A DNA stretch of 64,000 nt from positions 496,001-560,000 of the forward strand of contig CAWBYL010000009.1 of the NCBI GenBank assembly GCA_963793025.1. The letters run 5' to 3'. Origin of the DNA: CAWBYL01 sp963793025. GTDB taxonomy: Bacteria > Actinomycetota > Acidimicrobiia > Acidimicrobiales > Acidimicrobilacustridaceae. Shown here piece by piece: positions 36,079 through 45,147 of this stretch. Numbering within the stretch: the first letter of the stretch is position 1; each line of letters opens with the position of its first letter. The notes beneath the pieces are model-generated. The model was not told the DNA's origin. It made no database searches and saw only the letters and a list, made by a program, of their open reading frames with translations. Both the position numbers and the translations under genes were made by a program.

Positions 36079-36537
36079 TCAGGGGCCGCTCACCAGGGCG
36101 ATGAGACGCGGCTTGGACTCCTCGATCTCGTCGCGCAGCAGCCGCTCCAGCAGCGACTCACCGAGGCCGCCGCCGTAGTGCAGCTTCATCGTCAGGTTGC
36201 TGCCGGCGTCGGTCGCTTCGATGCGGACGTCGAGCACCCACGGCGAGTGCTCCTTGCCGTCGAGCTCCCAGCGCTCGAAGCGCACGTGATCGTCCTCCAC
36301 CAGCGTGCGCACCATACGCAGTCGCTTCGAGCGGGCCAGCGGGCCCAACTTGGCCCGCAGCTCGACCGCCCACGCCGGGTGCCCGTCCAGCTCGGCCTGA
36401 TCGGGGTCGTCGGGCACGCCGAGTCGCTCGGCCTTGGGGACGATCGAAAGCCAGGCCGGATAGCGGTCGAGGTCGGCGACCCAGGGGCGCAGGACTGCGA
36501 CGGCGCACGGAGCATCGACGCTGGCGACCACATCCAC
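36079..36537 (-). CDS. SRPBCC-family protein (polyketide cyclase/START-like)
   Basis: A 152-residue protein with the SRPBCC pattern. VDVVASVDAPCAVAVLRPWV ADLDRYPAW is the first strand and helix pair, VRFERWELDG and SPWVLDVRIEA the middle sheet, and a C-terminal long helix is ESLLERLLRDEIEESKPRLI. Such folds bind hydrophobic ligands. The GTG at 36537 is chosen at the fold boundary; ribosome site weak. It lies 49 bp downstream of the WYL regulator on the same strand. Confidence 0.78.
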   Translation of the reverse strand: MDVVASVDAPCAVAVLRPWVADLDRYPAWLSIVPKAERLGVPDDPDQAELDGHPAWAVELRAKLGPLARSKRLRMVRTLVEDDHVRFERWELDGKEHSPWVLDVRIEATDAGSNLTMKLHYGGGLGESLLERLLRDEIEESKPRLIALVSGP

Positions 36538-36586
36538 AGGGGCAGTCTGCCCGATTCGTCGGTGGACGCCGACCGCCGGCCGACTG

Positions 36587-37552
36587 TCACCCGTTGAGTC
36601 GGGCCAGGCCTCGACCGACCTCACCGAGTCGCTGACGCAGGCCCGGCGGATCGAGAACCTCGACGCCGGGAGCGAGGGCGACGATCTGGCTGGCCGCCAC
36701 CTCCTCGGACTCGGCGTTGACCTCGACGATCCGCCAGCCGTCGTCGTCGGGTTCCGAGGCGCTTTCCAGCGCGTCCCGGCCGGCGACCGGATCGACGGTG
36801 TGGGGCAGGGATCGAAGGGCCCAAGGCGCCAGGCGGAGCCGACACCGGAAGCGCAGGAGTGACGCGTCGAACTCGGCGGTGGACGCGGTCCAGTGCGCGA
36901 CCAGGTCGAAGCCCTCCGGCCGATCGAACCCCTCGCTCCGCCTGCTCACCGTGTGGATCCGGCCCACCCGGTACGTCCGAATCTGGTCGCGGTGGCGGGC
37001 GACGAGGTACCAGGTACCGCTCTTCATCACGAGTCCGAGAGGATCGACCCGCCGGCGCACCGTCCGGTCCGTTGGCCCGTAGACCAGATCGAGACGCTTC
37101 GACGACCACACCGCATCGGCCACCGCGGCGAGATGAGCGGTGGCATCGGGGCGATGGAACCACCCGGGCGCATCGAGGTGGAAGCGCTCGCGCACCCGTG
37201 CGGACCGCGCTCGCAACTCGGGCGGCAGGGCCGAGCGAACCTTGGTCTCGGCCGCCAGCAGGACCGCTCCCAGTCCGAGGGCGTCGGCGGCACCAGGGGC
37301 ACCGGCCAGGGACAGCGCCATGGCCTCGTCGCCGGTGAGGCCGTCGAGATCGGTGTGCCAGCCCTCGACCAGCCTGATCCCTCCAGCGGGGCCCGTCTCG
37401 GTCCAGAGGGGCACACCGGCGGCCTGCAGCGCGGAGACGTCGCGATAGATCGTCCGCACCGACACCTCGAGCGTGCGCGCGAGCTCCGAGGCCGTGGCGC
37501 CGCCCCGACCCTGGAGCTCCAACAGGAGCGCGACCAGCCGTCCCGCTCGCAT
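36587..37552 (-). CDS. YafY/WYL-domain transcriptional regulator
   Basis: A 321-residue regulator. The N-terminal HTH_11 domain (LLLELQGRGGATASELARTL, EVSVRTIYRDVSALQAAGVP) is followed by the WYL ligand-binding domain (VDPLGLVMKSGTWYLVARHR, RTYRVGRIHTV) and a WCX C-terminal part. I place the start at the ATG at 37552 (MRAGRLVALLL). The upstream ATG at 37576 would lie inside a long inverted repeat centred exactly between this start and the divergent PPOX-type gene. It is probably an autoregulator that also controls its divergent partner. Confidence 0.9.
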   Translation of the reverse strand: MRAGRLVALLLELQGRGGATASELARTLEVSVRTIYRDVSALQAAGVPLWTETGPAGGIRLVEGWHTDLDGLTGDEAMALSLAGAPGAADALGLGAVLLAAETKVRSALPPELRARSARVRERFHLDAPGWFHRPDATAHLAAVADAVWSSKRLDLVYGPTDRTVRRRVDPLGLVMKSGTWYLVARHRDQIRTYRVGRIHTVSRRSEGFDRPEGFDLVAHWTASTAEFDASLLRFRCRLRLAPWALRSLPHTVDPVAGRDALESASEPDDDGWRIVEVNAESEEVAASQIVALAPGVEVLDPPGLRQRLGEVGRGLARLNG

Positions 37553-37568
37553 CTTCGGAACATACCTA

Positions 37569-37597
37569 CCATCCATGACAGAACCTGTCAGGGATGG
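37569..37597. promoter_or_regulatory. Symmetric operator between WYL regulator and PPOX-type gene
   Basis: A 13-bp arm CCATCCATGACAG, a 3-bp spacer AAC and the inverted arm CTGTCAGGGATGG match at 12 of 13 positions. The inner core TGACAG-AAC-CTGTCA is perfect. The centre is 31-32 bp from each proposed start codon. It is a strong candidate binding site for the WYL regulator, supporting the shorter starts of both genes. Confidence 0.72.
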
Positions 37598-37614
37598 GAG
37601 TCGATCATGAGGAA

Positions 37615-38085
37615 ATGAGCTCCTGGCAGCAGTTCCACGACGAGGCGCCCGGACTGGCCGACAAGGTCCTGCGCCGTCTCACCGCTCACAAGCACCACGT
37701 CATGGCCACCATTCGTGCTGACGGTTCGCCGAGGGTCAGCGGCACCGAGGTTCCTCTGGTCGGCGACGAGCTGTGCATCGGGTCGATGTGGGGTGCGCGC
37801 AAAGCCCGCGACCTGCATCGAGATCCCCGCGTCGCCATCCATACCAACCCGGGAGACGAGACGATGGACGGTGGCGACGCCAAGCTCGCAGCCGTCGCCG
37901 AGGAGCTCGACGACGACCATCCGCTCAAGGAATCGCTGCGGGCCGGCATGGCCCCGCCCGAGCCGTTCCACCTCTTCCGGCTCGATCTCCGCGATGTCGT
38001 GCTCACCGAGCTCGACGGCCGAGAAGAGCACCTCGAGGTGCACCTGTGGCAGCCCGGACAGGGCGTCGCCACAACGGTGGTCTGA
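37615..38085 (+). CDS. Pyridoxamine-5'-phosphate-oxidase-fold (PPOX) flavin/F420-binding protein
   Basis: A 156-residue split-barrel protein. HKHHVMATIRADGSPRVSGT gives the first strands, VGDELCIGSMWGARKARDLH the cofactor-loop region, and DLRDVVLTELDGREEHLEVH the last strands. This subgroup binds FMN or F420 and often reduces small molecules or quinones. The ATG at 37615 follows GAGGAA closely; another ATG at 37594 would overlap the operator. It is divergent from the WYL regulator, its likely controller. Confidence 0.85.
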   Translation: MSSWQQFHDEAPGLADKVLRRLTAHKHHVMATIRADGSPRVSGTEVPLVGDELCIGSMWGARKARDLHRDPRVAIHTNPGDETMDGGDAKLAAVAEELDDDHPLKESLRAGMAPPEPFHLFRLDLRDVVLTELDGREEHLEVHLWQPGQGVATTVV

Positions 38086-38232
38086 GGTCGGTTCAGCGTC
38101 GTCCATCGCCGGCTCGACGGGTGGCTGCTGCACTGGGTGGCGCGCCCCGCAAATAGGCCGTATGGCTCAAGCGCTCACGACGGGCCGCCGATACCTGGCA
38201 CGACCCAGAACGGATGGAGGTGGGTCCTGCCC

Positions 38233-39084
38233 ATGCGAACGATGTCGAACCGCAAGCGCACGAGCCTCGGGGGAATCGTGGCCATCGCCGCTCCCTTGGT
38301 GGCTCTCGCCCTGGTCCTGGCCGCATGCAAACCAGAGGGGAACCTCGACGCCGCCGTCCCCACCGTGGAGGCCTCCAACTCGACCGCCATCGTGGCCGGT
38401 TGGGCCTGGGATCAGGACGCACCCGACCAGGCCATCGCCATCCACGTCTACGTCGACGGCGGTTGGGGCGGCATGGGTCGCGCCGACCGCTACCGCCCCG
38501 ATGTCGCCAGCGCCCGGCCGGCCGCGGGGCCCCGCCACGGCTACCGGATCGAGGTTCCCGTAGGACCGGGGACCCACGAGGTGTGCGCGTACGGCATCAA
38601 CGTTCCCGGCACCAGCGGTGACAACGCCAAGCTCGGCTGCACCAAGGTCTTCATGCCGTCGGCTCCTGACAAGGCCGTGGCCTGGCAGACCGACATGGTC
38701 GACCAGATCAACGGCATCCGCGCCGCCGCCGGCGTGGCTCCCCTCGCTCGATGCGCCACGCTCGACGCGGCGGCCGCCGACTACGCCACGACGATGGCCA
38801 ACCAGCGCTGGTTCAGCACCGACGGCCCCGACGGCTCCGACCAGTGGTCCCGGCTCACCGGGTACGCCGGCGTGGCGACCGGCGAGAACATCGCCTTCGG
38901 CCACCCCGACACCCCATCGGTCCTCAGTGCCCTGCTCGCCTCGAGCGCCGAGAAGGCCAACCTCCTGCGCAGCGACTTCACCCATGTCGGGATCTCACGA
39001 GTGGTGGGCGACCCCGACGGCGACGGGCCCGAGCCCCAGGGCATCTACTGGGTCCAGGAGTTCGGTGTCGGAGGGAACTGCTGA
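38233..39084 (+). CDS. Secreted lipoprotein with CAP (SCP-like) domain
   Basis: A 283-residue exported protein. The N-terminal signal (GIVAIAAPLVALALVLAAC) ends in a lipobox. Next comes a beta-rich module (AIVAGWAWDQDAPDQAIAIH, VYVDGGWGG, GTHEVCAYGINVPG, LGC) that I recall from secreted proteins of Acidimicrobiia. The C-terminal half is a CAP domain (MVDQINGIRAAAGVAPLARC, GENIAFG, FTHVGISRVVGD). The ATG at 38233 has GGAGGTGGG upstream. CAP proteins act extracellularly as binding or lytic factors; the bacterial role here is unknown. Confidence 0.88.
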   Translation: MRTMSNRKRTSLGGIVAIAAPLVALALVLAACKPEGNLDAAVPTVEASNSTAIVAGWAWDQDAPDQAIAIHVYVDGGWGGMGRADRYRPDVASARPAAGPRHGYRIEVPVGPGTHEVCAYGINVPGTSGDNAKLGCTKVFMPSAPDKAVAWQTDMVDQINGIRAAAGVAPLARCATLDAAAADYATTMANQRWFSTDGPDGSDQWSRLTGYAGVATGENIAFGHPDTPSVLSALLASSAEKANLLRSDFTHVGISRVVGDPDGDGPEPQGIYWVQEFGVGGNC

Positions 39085-39113
39085 CGGTCGGGGCCTCCTC
39101 CGCCCCTCCCCCC

Positions 39114-39138
39114 GGCTGACCGCTCCTCCCGGTCAGCC
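39114..39138 (+). terminator. Hairpin after CAP-domain lipoprotein gene
   Basis: A perfect 9-bp stem GGCTGACCG/CGGTCAGCC with a 7-nt loop starts 30 bp after the stop. No T-run follows, so termination efficiency is uncertain. Confidence 0.5.
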
Positions 39139-39341
39139 CGGCCGCAGCACCACCGGCGGCCCGGGCCCGACAGCCCGGGTCGTCGGCGCGCCCGGGACGC
39201 GCCGCGCGTAGGCCGAACGAACTGGGCGCGTAGGCCAAAAGAACTGCGACAGATGTCACTCATGGCTCAAGGACCGACCCCGAAGCGGTCGATGAACCAG
39301 TCCTTGACCCCCCGACCACCAACCCACCGAGGTACGCGGAT

Positions 39342-41192
39342 ATGACGCACGGCTCGCGCCTTCCCGTTCGACTCGTGGCGATCGTGATCGCCGGTCTCCT
39401 GGCCGCATTCGTCGCCATAGAGATCCATCAGTCGAACGCATCAGCAGTGACCTACACCGGTCCCATCGTGATCAGCCAGGGCGGCACCTACAGCGGCAAC
39501 TGGGAGTCCACGAACACGAACCCAGCAGTCGTGGTCACCACATCGGCACCGGTGGTCATCGAGAACTGCGCAGTGAAGGGCAAGGGCAATCTGATCCAGG
39601 TCAACGCCGTCGCCGACCTCACCGTCCGCAACTGCTACGGCGAGGGCACCTGGGCGGGCACCGACGGACAGGGCCGCATGGTGCGCGCCGACTCCGGTGT
39701 CAAGAACCTCATCTTCGAGAACAACGAGATCGTGAAGGCCGCCGCGATAAAGGTGCAGAGCGCCCGACCGGCGTCGATCAAGATCCGCTTCAACCGGGCC
39801 ACCGACATCATGGGCGACCCGACGAACTGCTGCGGCGGGGGCTTCATGCAGTTCGTGCAGCTCTCCAATGTCGTGGGCCCGAACATCGAGATCGCGTGGA
39901 ACGAGGTCGTCAACCGACCCGGACAATCCCGCACCGAGGATCTGATCTCACTCTTCGGAGGCACGTCCGGGGCGAGCAGCGCGTCGCCGCTCCGAATCCA
40001 CGACAACTTCCTGTGGGGTTCGTATCCCATTCCTGCCACGTCCGGCGGACCGGGAGCGGCCAACTTCTCCGGCGGTGGGATCATGGTGGGCGACGCCGGC
40101 TCCCGATTCGTGGTCGTCGAGAACAACCAGGTCGTGGCCACCACGAACTACGGCATCTCGATCATCTGCGGCTCCGACAACATCGTCCGCAACAACCGGG
40201 TGATCGCCGCCAACCGACTGGCCAACGGCCAGTGGATGGCCAGCGCCAACGTCGGACTGTCGTTCTGGCAGTTCCAGTGCAACGACGAGTACGCCCGCAA
40301 CACGATGTCCGGCAACGTCGCCGGCTGGATGCGAGGACCCAACAGCCGATGGGGCGCCGGTCGCTCCGACTGGTGGACCCCCTCCGCCGGTGGCTCCAAC
40401 GTGTTCAGCGGCAATGTCCCCCTCGACCACGACCCCACCGTCGCCGACGAACAAGCCGAGTACACCCGATGGAAGACCAAGTCGGCGAGCACCACCATCG
40501 GCCGGGTTGCAGGCACGCCCACCACCGCCGCTCCGACCACGACCGCCCCGGCACCGACCACCACCCAGGCACCGGCGACCACCACGACGGCGGCCCCGAC
40601 CACGACCACCACGGCTCCGGCCACCACCACGACCACCGCGCCGTCGACGACGACGACTGCGGTGCCAGGCACCACCACGACCACCGCCCCGTCGACCACG
40701 ACGACGGCGCCCCCCTCCACCACGACGCCCACCGACCCGAACGCCAACCGGCCCCGCGGTCGGATCAGCTCGTCGAGCTACTCGGTGGCCCTCAGCTCGC
40801 TCAGCCCGAGCTATCAGGTGAACAACCTGAACCGGAACCGGTCGAGCGACGGCAACCTCCTGCGCCTCGGGGGGAAGACCTACCCGAGCGGCATCGGCGT
40901 TCACACCGAGTCGACGCTCCGGTACACGCTCGACGGGAACTACACCCGCTTCTCGAGCGTGATCGGGGTGGACGACGAGGTGGGCTCGAGGGGCACCGTC
41001 CGCTTCGAGGTCTACGTGGACGGCGTGCTGCGCTACCTCAGCCCCGTCATGACCGGCGACAGCCGGCCGATCGCCATCAAGGTCGACCTCACCGGAGCCC
41101 GAAGCATGCAGATCATGGTGTCCTCCGCCGGAGACGGCACCAGCCGTGACCACGGCGACTGGGCCGATGCCCGTCTGATCCGGATCCGATAG
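39342..41192 (+). CDS. Secreted right-handed beta-helix protein with NPCBM domain
   Basis: A 616-residue exported protein. The signal helix is LVAIVIAGLLAAFVAIEI. Residues about 35-385 form a parallel beta-helix with repeated short strands (VVIENCAVKGKGN, LTVRNCYGEG, LIFENNEIVKAAA, VVVENNQVVATTNYGISIIC, NIVRNNRVIA), as in pectate-lyase-like proteins. Residues about 392-465 are a Thr/Ala/Pro linker. Residues 470-616 match an NPCBM sugar-binding domain (GIGVHTESTLRYTLDG, GTVRFEVYVDGVL, GDWADARLIR). It probably binds or cleaves an extracellular polysaccharide. No clear catalytic triad was assigned. Confidence 0.88.
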   Translation: MTHGSRLPVRLVAIVIAGLLAAFVAIEIHQSNASAVTYTGPIVISQGGTYSGNWESTNTNPAVVVTTSAPVVIENCAVKGKGNLIQVNAVADLTVRNCYGEGTWAGTDGQGRMVRADSGVKNLIFENNEIVKAAAIKVQSARPASIKIRFNRATDIMGDPTNCCGGGFMQFVQLSNVVGPNIEIAWNEVVNRPGQSRTEDLISLFGGTSGASSASPLRIHDNFLWGSYPIPATSGGPGAANFSGGGIMVGDAGSRFVVVENNQVVATTNYGISIICGSDNIVRNNRVIAANRLANGQWMASANVGLSFWQFQCNDEYARNTMSGNVAGWMRGPNSRWGAGRSDWWTPSAGGSNVFSGNVPLDHDPTVADEQAEYTRWKTKSASTTIGRVAGTPTTAAPTTTAPAPTTTQAPATTTTAAPTTTTTAPATTTTTAPSTTTTAVPGTTTTTAPSTTTTAPPSTTTPTDPNANRPRGRISSSSYSVALSSLSPSYQVNNLNRNRSSDGNLLRLGGKTYPSGIGVHTESTLRYTLDGNYTRFSSVIGVDDEVGSRGTVRFEVYVDGVLRYLSPVMTGDSRPIAIKVDLTGARSMQIMVSSAGDGTSRDHGDWADARLIRIR

Positions 41193-41232
41193 CGAGAGGC
41201 CGAGCCCGCCGAGCGTGCCCTGCTGGTCGTCG

Positions 41233-42288
41233 TCAATCGAACCGCTGCACACCGGCGGTGTCGACCATCAGCAGGGCGTGCTCGCCCGGTTCCCAACGGC
41301 GCAGGCCGGTTGCGACCTGGGCATCGAGGGTCACCCCGTCCGCCGTCGCGACCGTCACCATCGAGTGATCGCCCTTGAACACCACGGCGGTCACGACCGC
41401 CGGGATGGCCCCCTCGGACGCCTTCGACTCCTCGACCGGGACGAGGCGAATGGACTCGGGGCGGACGAGAGCCTCGGTCTCCGCCCCTCCCCCGCGGGCG
41501 CTCCCGAGGCCGGGCCACTGCGCCGGCACGACGTTGGCGAACCCGAGGAAGCGGGCCACGAACGACGAGGCCGGCTCGTTCCACACCTCGTCGGGTCGGC
41601 CTCGCTGGGCGATGCGACCGCCGTCCATGACCACGACCCGATCGGCCAGAGCCAGCGCCTCGGCCTGGTCGTGGGTGACGTGCACCACCGATGCACCGAC
41701 CTCTCGGAAGAGGGTGCTCAGCTCGGGAATCAGCCGATCCCGCAACGACCGGTCGAGGGCACCGAGCGGCTCGTCGAGCAGGAGGAGGCGCGGGCGAGGC
41801 GCCAGGGCGCGAGCGAGGGCCACGCGCTGGCGCTCCCCTCCCGACAACGAGTCGATCCGCCGGCCCTCCCAGCCCGGGAGGCCGACCAGCTCCAGGACCT
41901 CGGCCACCTGCCGGCGTCGATCGACCTTGTCCTGGCCGGCCATGCGCAGACCGAACTCGACGTTTCCGGCCACGTCTCGATGCGGGAACAGCGCATAGTC
42001 CTGGAACATGAGACCGACGCCCCGCCGATGGGTGGGAACCGGGGCGAGATCGACCCCGTCCAAGGTGAGGGCGCCGGCGTCGGGAGCGAGGAGCCCGGCC
42101 ACCACCCTCAGAAGGGTCGTCTTCCCGCAACCGGAGGGTCCGAGCAGAGCCACGACCTCCCCGGGTGGTACGTCCAGGTCGACGTCGTCCACCGCCGGTC
42201 GCTCCGCCTCGGGGAAGGTCACCGTGAGACCTCTCACCTCGAGATCTCCACCGCGGGGGTCCGCCGGCCGGGTCGGGCTATCCGTCAC
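41233..42288 (-). CDS. thiQ: Thiamine ABC transporter ATP-binding protein
   Basis: A 351-residue ABC ATPase. Walker A is LLGPSGCGKTTLLR, the Q-loop is LMFQDYALFPHRDV, the signature is DSLSGGERQRVALARAL, Walker B is LLLLDEPLGALD, and the H-loop is VVHVTHDQ. A C-terminal TOBE-like region (LVRPESIRLVP) extends beyond short ThiQ proteins, making it also similar to iron or spermidine importers. The thiamine assignment rests on the adjacent ThiB-like binder, thiN and the TPP riboswitch. The GTG start follows the thiP stop by one base. It is the last gene of the operon. Confidence 0.88.
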   Translation of the reverse strand: MTDSPTRPADPRGGDLEVRGLTVTFPEAERPAVDDVDLDVPPGEVVALLGPSGCGKTTLLRVVAGLLAPDAGALTLDGVDLAPVPTHRRGVGLMFQDYALFPHRDVAGNVEFGLRMAGQDKVDRRRQVAEVLELVGLPGWEGRRIDSLSGGERQRVALARALAPRPRLLLLDEPLGALDRSLRDRLIPELSTLFREVGASVVHVTHDQAEALALADRVVVMDGGRIAQRGRPDEVWNEPASSFVARFLGFANVVPAQWPGLGSARGGGAETEALVRPESIRLVPVEESKASEGAIPAVVTAVVFKGDHSMVTVATADGVTLDAQVATGLRRWEPGEHALLMVDTAGVQRFD

Positions 42289-42289
42289 G

Positions 42290-43975
42290 TCAGAACTCCG
42301 CAGTGCCCACGGGTCGGAGGCGGTCGATCACCAGGATCACCACCACCGTGAGCACCATGAGGATGGTCGACAGGGCCATCGCCTGCCCGAAGTTGAGGGC
42401 GCCGGGCTGCCCCAAGGCGCGGTAGATGGCGATCGGGATGGTGGGGTGGTCGGGTCGGGCCAGGAAGACGGTCGCGCCGAACTCGCCCAACGACACAGCG
42501 AAGGCGAAGCCGGCGGCGGCGGCGAGGGCCCGGGCCACGACGGGCAGGTCGACCTCCACCCAGACCCTCGACGGCGAAGCCCCGAGGGTGGCCGCCACGG
42601 CTCGCAGGTCGGGATCGATCGACCGCAGTGCGGGGACGACCAGGCGCACGACGAAGGGCATGGCCACGACGGCGTGGGCGATCGGGATCAACCACAGGGA
42701 GGAGCGGAGGTCGAGCGGGGGCTCGTCGAGGGCGATGAGGAACCCGAATCCGACAGTGACCGCCGACGTCCCCAACGGAACCATCAGGGCGGCGTCGGTC
42801 CACCGGGTCCAGCGCGGCACCCGCTCCTCCCGAGAGGCCCCGGCGATGCCGGCGATGGCCCAGGCCGCGCACCCACCGAACACCACGGCGAGCACGGTGG
42901 CCCCGGCGGCGAAGAGAAGCGAGTTGACGATGGCGTCGACCGGTGGGACGAACGACGTCGAGCCGCGCCGGACCGTGTCCAGCGCCCGGTAGTAGGTGAG
43001 GCCCCACCCGTCGGATGCGGCGAACGAGCGGGAGACGAGCACCGCCAGCGGCGCGCCGAGGAGCAGGGCCATGAAACCGAGGTTGGCCGCCACGAAGAGT
43101 CGGTCGGCACGGGACCGCACCGGCCGCTCGACCTCCCGGGCCGGACGAGGGGCGGCCTGGGTCCGACGTTGCTGGGTGCGGCCGAACCAGGCGAGCACGG
43201 CGATCACGGCCACGAGCTGGAGAAGGGCCAGAGCGGCGGCCACGTCGAGGTGCAGGAACCGGGCGGTCTGGTCGTAGATCTCGACCTCGAGCGTGCGTTG
43301 ACGGGGCCCGCCCAGGATCAGCACGATCCCGAACGACGTGAAGGTGAAGAGGAACACGATCGACGAGGCTGCGGCCACCGCTGGTCGCAGGAGGGGCCAG
43401 GTCACCTCCCGGAAGGCGCGCCCCGGTGAGGCTCCGAGCGTCCGGGCCGCGTCCTCGAGACGAGGATCGAGCGTCGCCCACGCCCCGCCGACCGTCCGGA
43501 CGACGACGGCGTAGTTGAAGAACACGTGGGCGATGAGGATCGCCCACAACGTGCCCGAGAGGTCGACCCCGGTCAGTCCGGTCGGGCCGAACACACCGAG
43601 GAGCGCGACACCCACCACCACGGTGGGCAGGACGAACGGGACGAGAAGGGCGGCCCAGAGCACGCGCTTGGCCCTGAACCGGTACCGAGCGAACAGCGCC
43701 GCGCCCGGCAGGCCCACCACGAGGCACAGCAGCGTGGACACCACGGCCTGCCACAGCGTGAACCACGCCACCCGGCGGATGACCGGGTCGGTGACGACGT
43801 CGCCCACGACCCCGAGCTCCCACTGTCCCTCGGGACGCAGGCCGCGCACGACGATGGCCGTCACGGGCCAGACGAAGAAGATGCCGAGGAACGTGAGGGC
43901 GGGCAGTGCGAGCAGGCCCCGCACCGCCCGGCGGCGCCGAGCTGACCTGCCGGTCAGCGGAACAGGGTGGACCAC
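42290..43975 (-). CDS. thiP: Thiamine ABC transporter permease, two-domain
   Basis: A 561-residue fused permease with two similar halves of about six membrane helices, as in ThiP and FbpB. Each half has an inner-membrane EAA-type loop (DAARTLGASPGRAFREVTWP, then AVAATLGASPSRVWVEVDLP), the coupling sites for ThiQ. The GTG start lies 22 bp inside the thiB 3' end, implying coupling. A hydrophilic Arg-rich linker (RRTQAAPRPAREVERPVRSR) joins the halves. It forms the membrane channel for thiamine (or a thiamine precursor). Confidence 0.9.
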   Translation of the reverse strand: MVHPVPLTGRSARRRRAVRGLLALPALTFLGIFFVWPVTAIVVRGLRPEGQWELGVVGDVVTDPVIRRVAWFTLWQAVVSTLLCLVVGLPGAALFARYRFRAKRVLWAALLVPFVLPTVVVGVALLGVFGPTGLTGVDLSGTLWAILIAHVFFNYAVVVRTVGGAWATLDPRLEDAARTLGASPGRAFREVTWPLLRPAVAAASSIVFLFTFTSFGIVLILGGPRQRTLEVEIYDQTARFLHLDVAAALALLQLVAVIAVLAWFGRTQQRRTQAAPRPAREVERPVRSRADRLFVAANLGFMALLLGAPLAVLVSRSFAASDGWGLTYYRALDTVRRGSTSFVPPVDAIVNSLLFAAGATVLAVVFGGCAAWAIAGIAGASREERVPRWTRWTDAALMVPLGTSAVTVGFGFLIALDEPPLDLRSSLWLIPIAHAVVAMPFVVRLVVPALRSIDPDLRAVAATLGASPSRVWVEVDLPVVARALAAAAGFAFAVSLGEFGATVFLARPDHPTIPIAIYRALGQPGALNFGQAMALSTILMVLTVVVILVIDRLRPVGTAEF

Positions 43976-45147
43976 TGTTGGACCCAGCGATCCCGATTGG
44001 CGCCGACTTCCTCGTAGGGCAGGGACAGCGATTCGGCCACCGGGGCGGTGTACTTCTCGAACACCTCGGGCAGCTGGGCCTGGTCGTTCACCGGGTACAC
44101 GTACATCTGCAGCGGCATGTCCTCCTGGAACTGGAGGCCCAACATGAACTCGATCAGGGCCTTCGCCGCCTCGGGGTTGTGCGCGCCGCTCAACACGCCC
44201 GCGAACTCCGTCTGGCGGTAGCAGGTGTCGGTCAGCACGCCGGTCGGCGTCTCGTCCACGGCCACGTCGGCGTTGGCGACCTCAGCGGGGGGACTCGAGG
44301 CGTAGCTGACCACCAGCGGACGATCGCCTTCGCCCGATCCCCCGGAGAAGTCCGAGTAGTACGCCGTCTCCCAGCCGTCGTCCACCTTGACGCCGTTGGC
44401 CTTCAGGGCACTCCAGTACTGGAGCCAGGCGGCCTGGTCGCTCGTGTCGTCCCCGCCCCCCGATGCCGCGATGGTGGCCAGCATGAACGAGAGCCCCGGA
44501 GTCGATGCCGAAGGATCCTCCACGACGAGCTTCCCGGCGAGGTCGGGGGCGGTGAGGTCGGCGAAAGACGTCGGCAGGGGCCGGTTCTGTCTGGTGAACC
44601 AGCCGCGGTCGTAGTTGATGCAGACGTCCCCGTGATCGATCGGCGTCACTCGGTGCTCCGGATCGACGTCGTAGGTCGCGGGCACGGCTGACAGGCCCTC
44701 CGCCTGGTAGGGCTCGAACAGGTCGTTGGCGAAGGCCGAGGTGAGCAGGTTCTCGTCGATCCCGAACAGCACGTCACCTTCCGGATTGCCCTTGGTGAGG
44801 ATGGCCTTGTTCACCATCGCCACCGCGTCGCCCGCCGCCACCACCTCGACCTCGATGCCGGTCTGCTCGGTGAACTGGGCGAGCACGTCCTCGCTCACCG
44901 CGAAGGAGTCATGGGTGACCAGTCGAACCTTGGTGCCGTCGGGGAAGCGCGGGAGCGTCCCCTGGCTGAGGGCGGGGCCGACCACCGCGCTCCCCTTCGT
45001 CTCGTCCCCGGAGTCGGCCGACCCACAGGCCGTGGCCAGCAGGGCTGCGACCGCGATCAGCACCAGGACGCCGCGACGGAGGGTCCTCCGGCGCCGGCGG
45101 CGCTCGGGTTCGGGGGGAGACGCGGGGGACGGCGATGCGATGGTCAC
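43954..45147 (-). CDS. thiB: Thiamine ABC transporter substrate-binding lipoprotein
   Basis: A 397-residue binding protein. An Arg-rich N-terminus leads into the helix GVLVLIAVAALLATAC with lipobox LATAC. The mature part has the ThiB-family features VRLVTHDSFAVSEDVLAQFT, GDAVAMVNKAILTKGNPEGD and VLFGIDENLLTSA. Later elements are DHGDVCINYDRGWF and LPTSFADLTAPDLAGKLVVE. The GTG start overlaps the thiN stop as GTGA. Substrate assignment combines this similarity with the upstream TPP riboswitch. Confidence 0.9.
   Translation of the reverse strand: MTIASPSPASPPEPERRRRRRTLRRGVLVLIAVAALLATACGSADSGDETKGSAVVGPALSQGTLPRFPDGTKVRLVTHDSFAVSEDVLAQFTEQTGIEVEVVAAGDAVAMVNKAILTKGNPEGDVLFGIDENLLTSAFANDLFEPYQAEGLSAVPATYDVDPEHRVTPIDHGDVCINYDRGWFTRQNRPLPTSFADLTAPDLAGKLVVEDPSASTPGLSFMLATIAASGGGDDTSDQAAWLQYWSALKANGVKVDDGWETAYYSDFSGGSGEGDRPLVVSYASSPPAEVANADVAVDETPTGVLTDTCYRQTEFAGVLSGAHNPEAAKALIEFMLGLQFQEDMPLQMYVYPVNDQAQLPEVFEKYTAPVAESLSLPYEEVGANRDRWVQQWSTLFR

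Noticed and set aside
40510..40740. Repetitive ACC/GCC-rich DNA that could look like a minisatellite or CRISPR
   Set aside because: It encodes the Thr/Ala/Pro linker of the beta-helix protein; spacing is irregular and there are no unique spacers.
42008..43429. 473-codon open frame opposite the thiamine permease
   Set aside because: Antisense of the clearly conserved thiP/thiQ genes; Gly/Arg/His/Glu-rich low-complexity translation.
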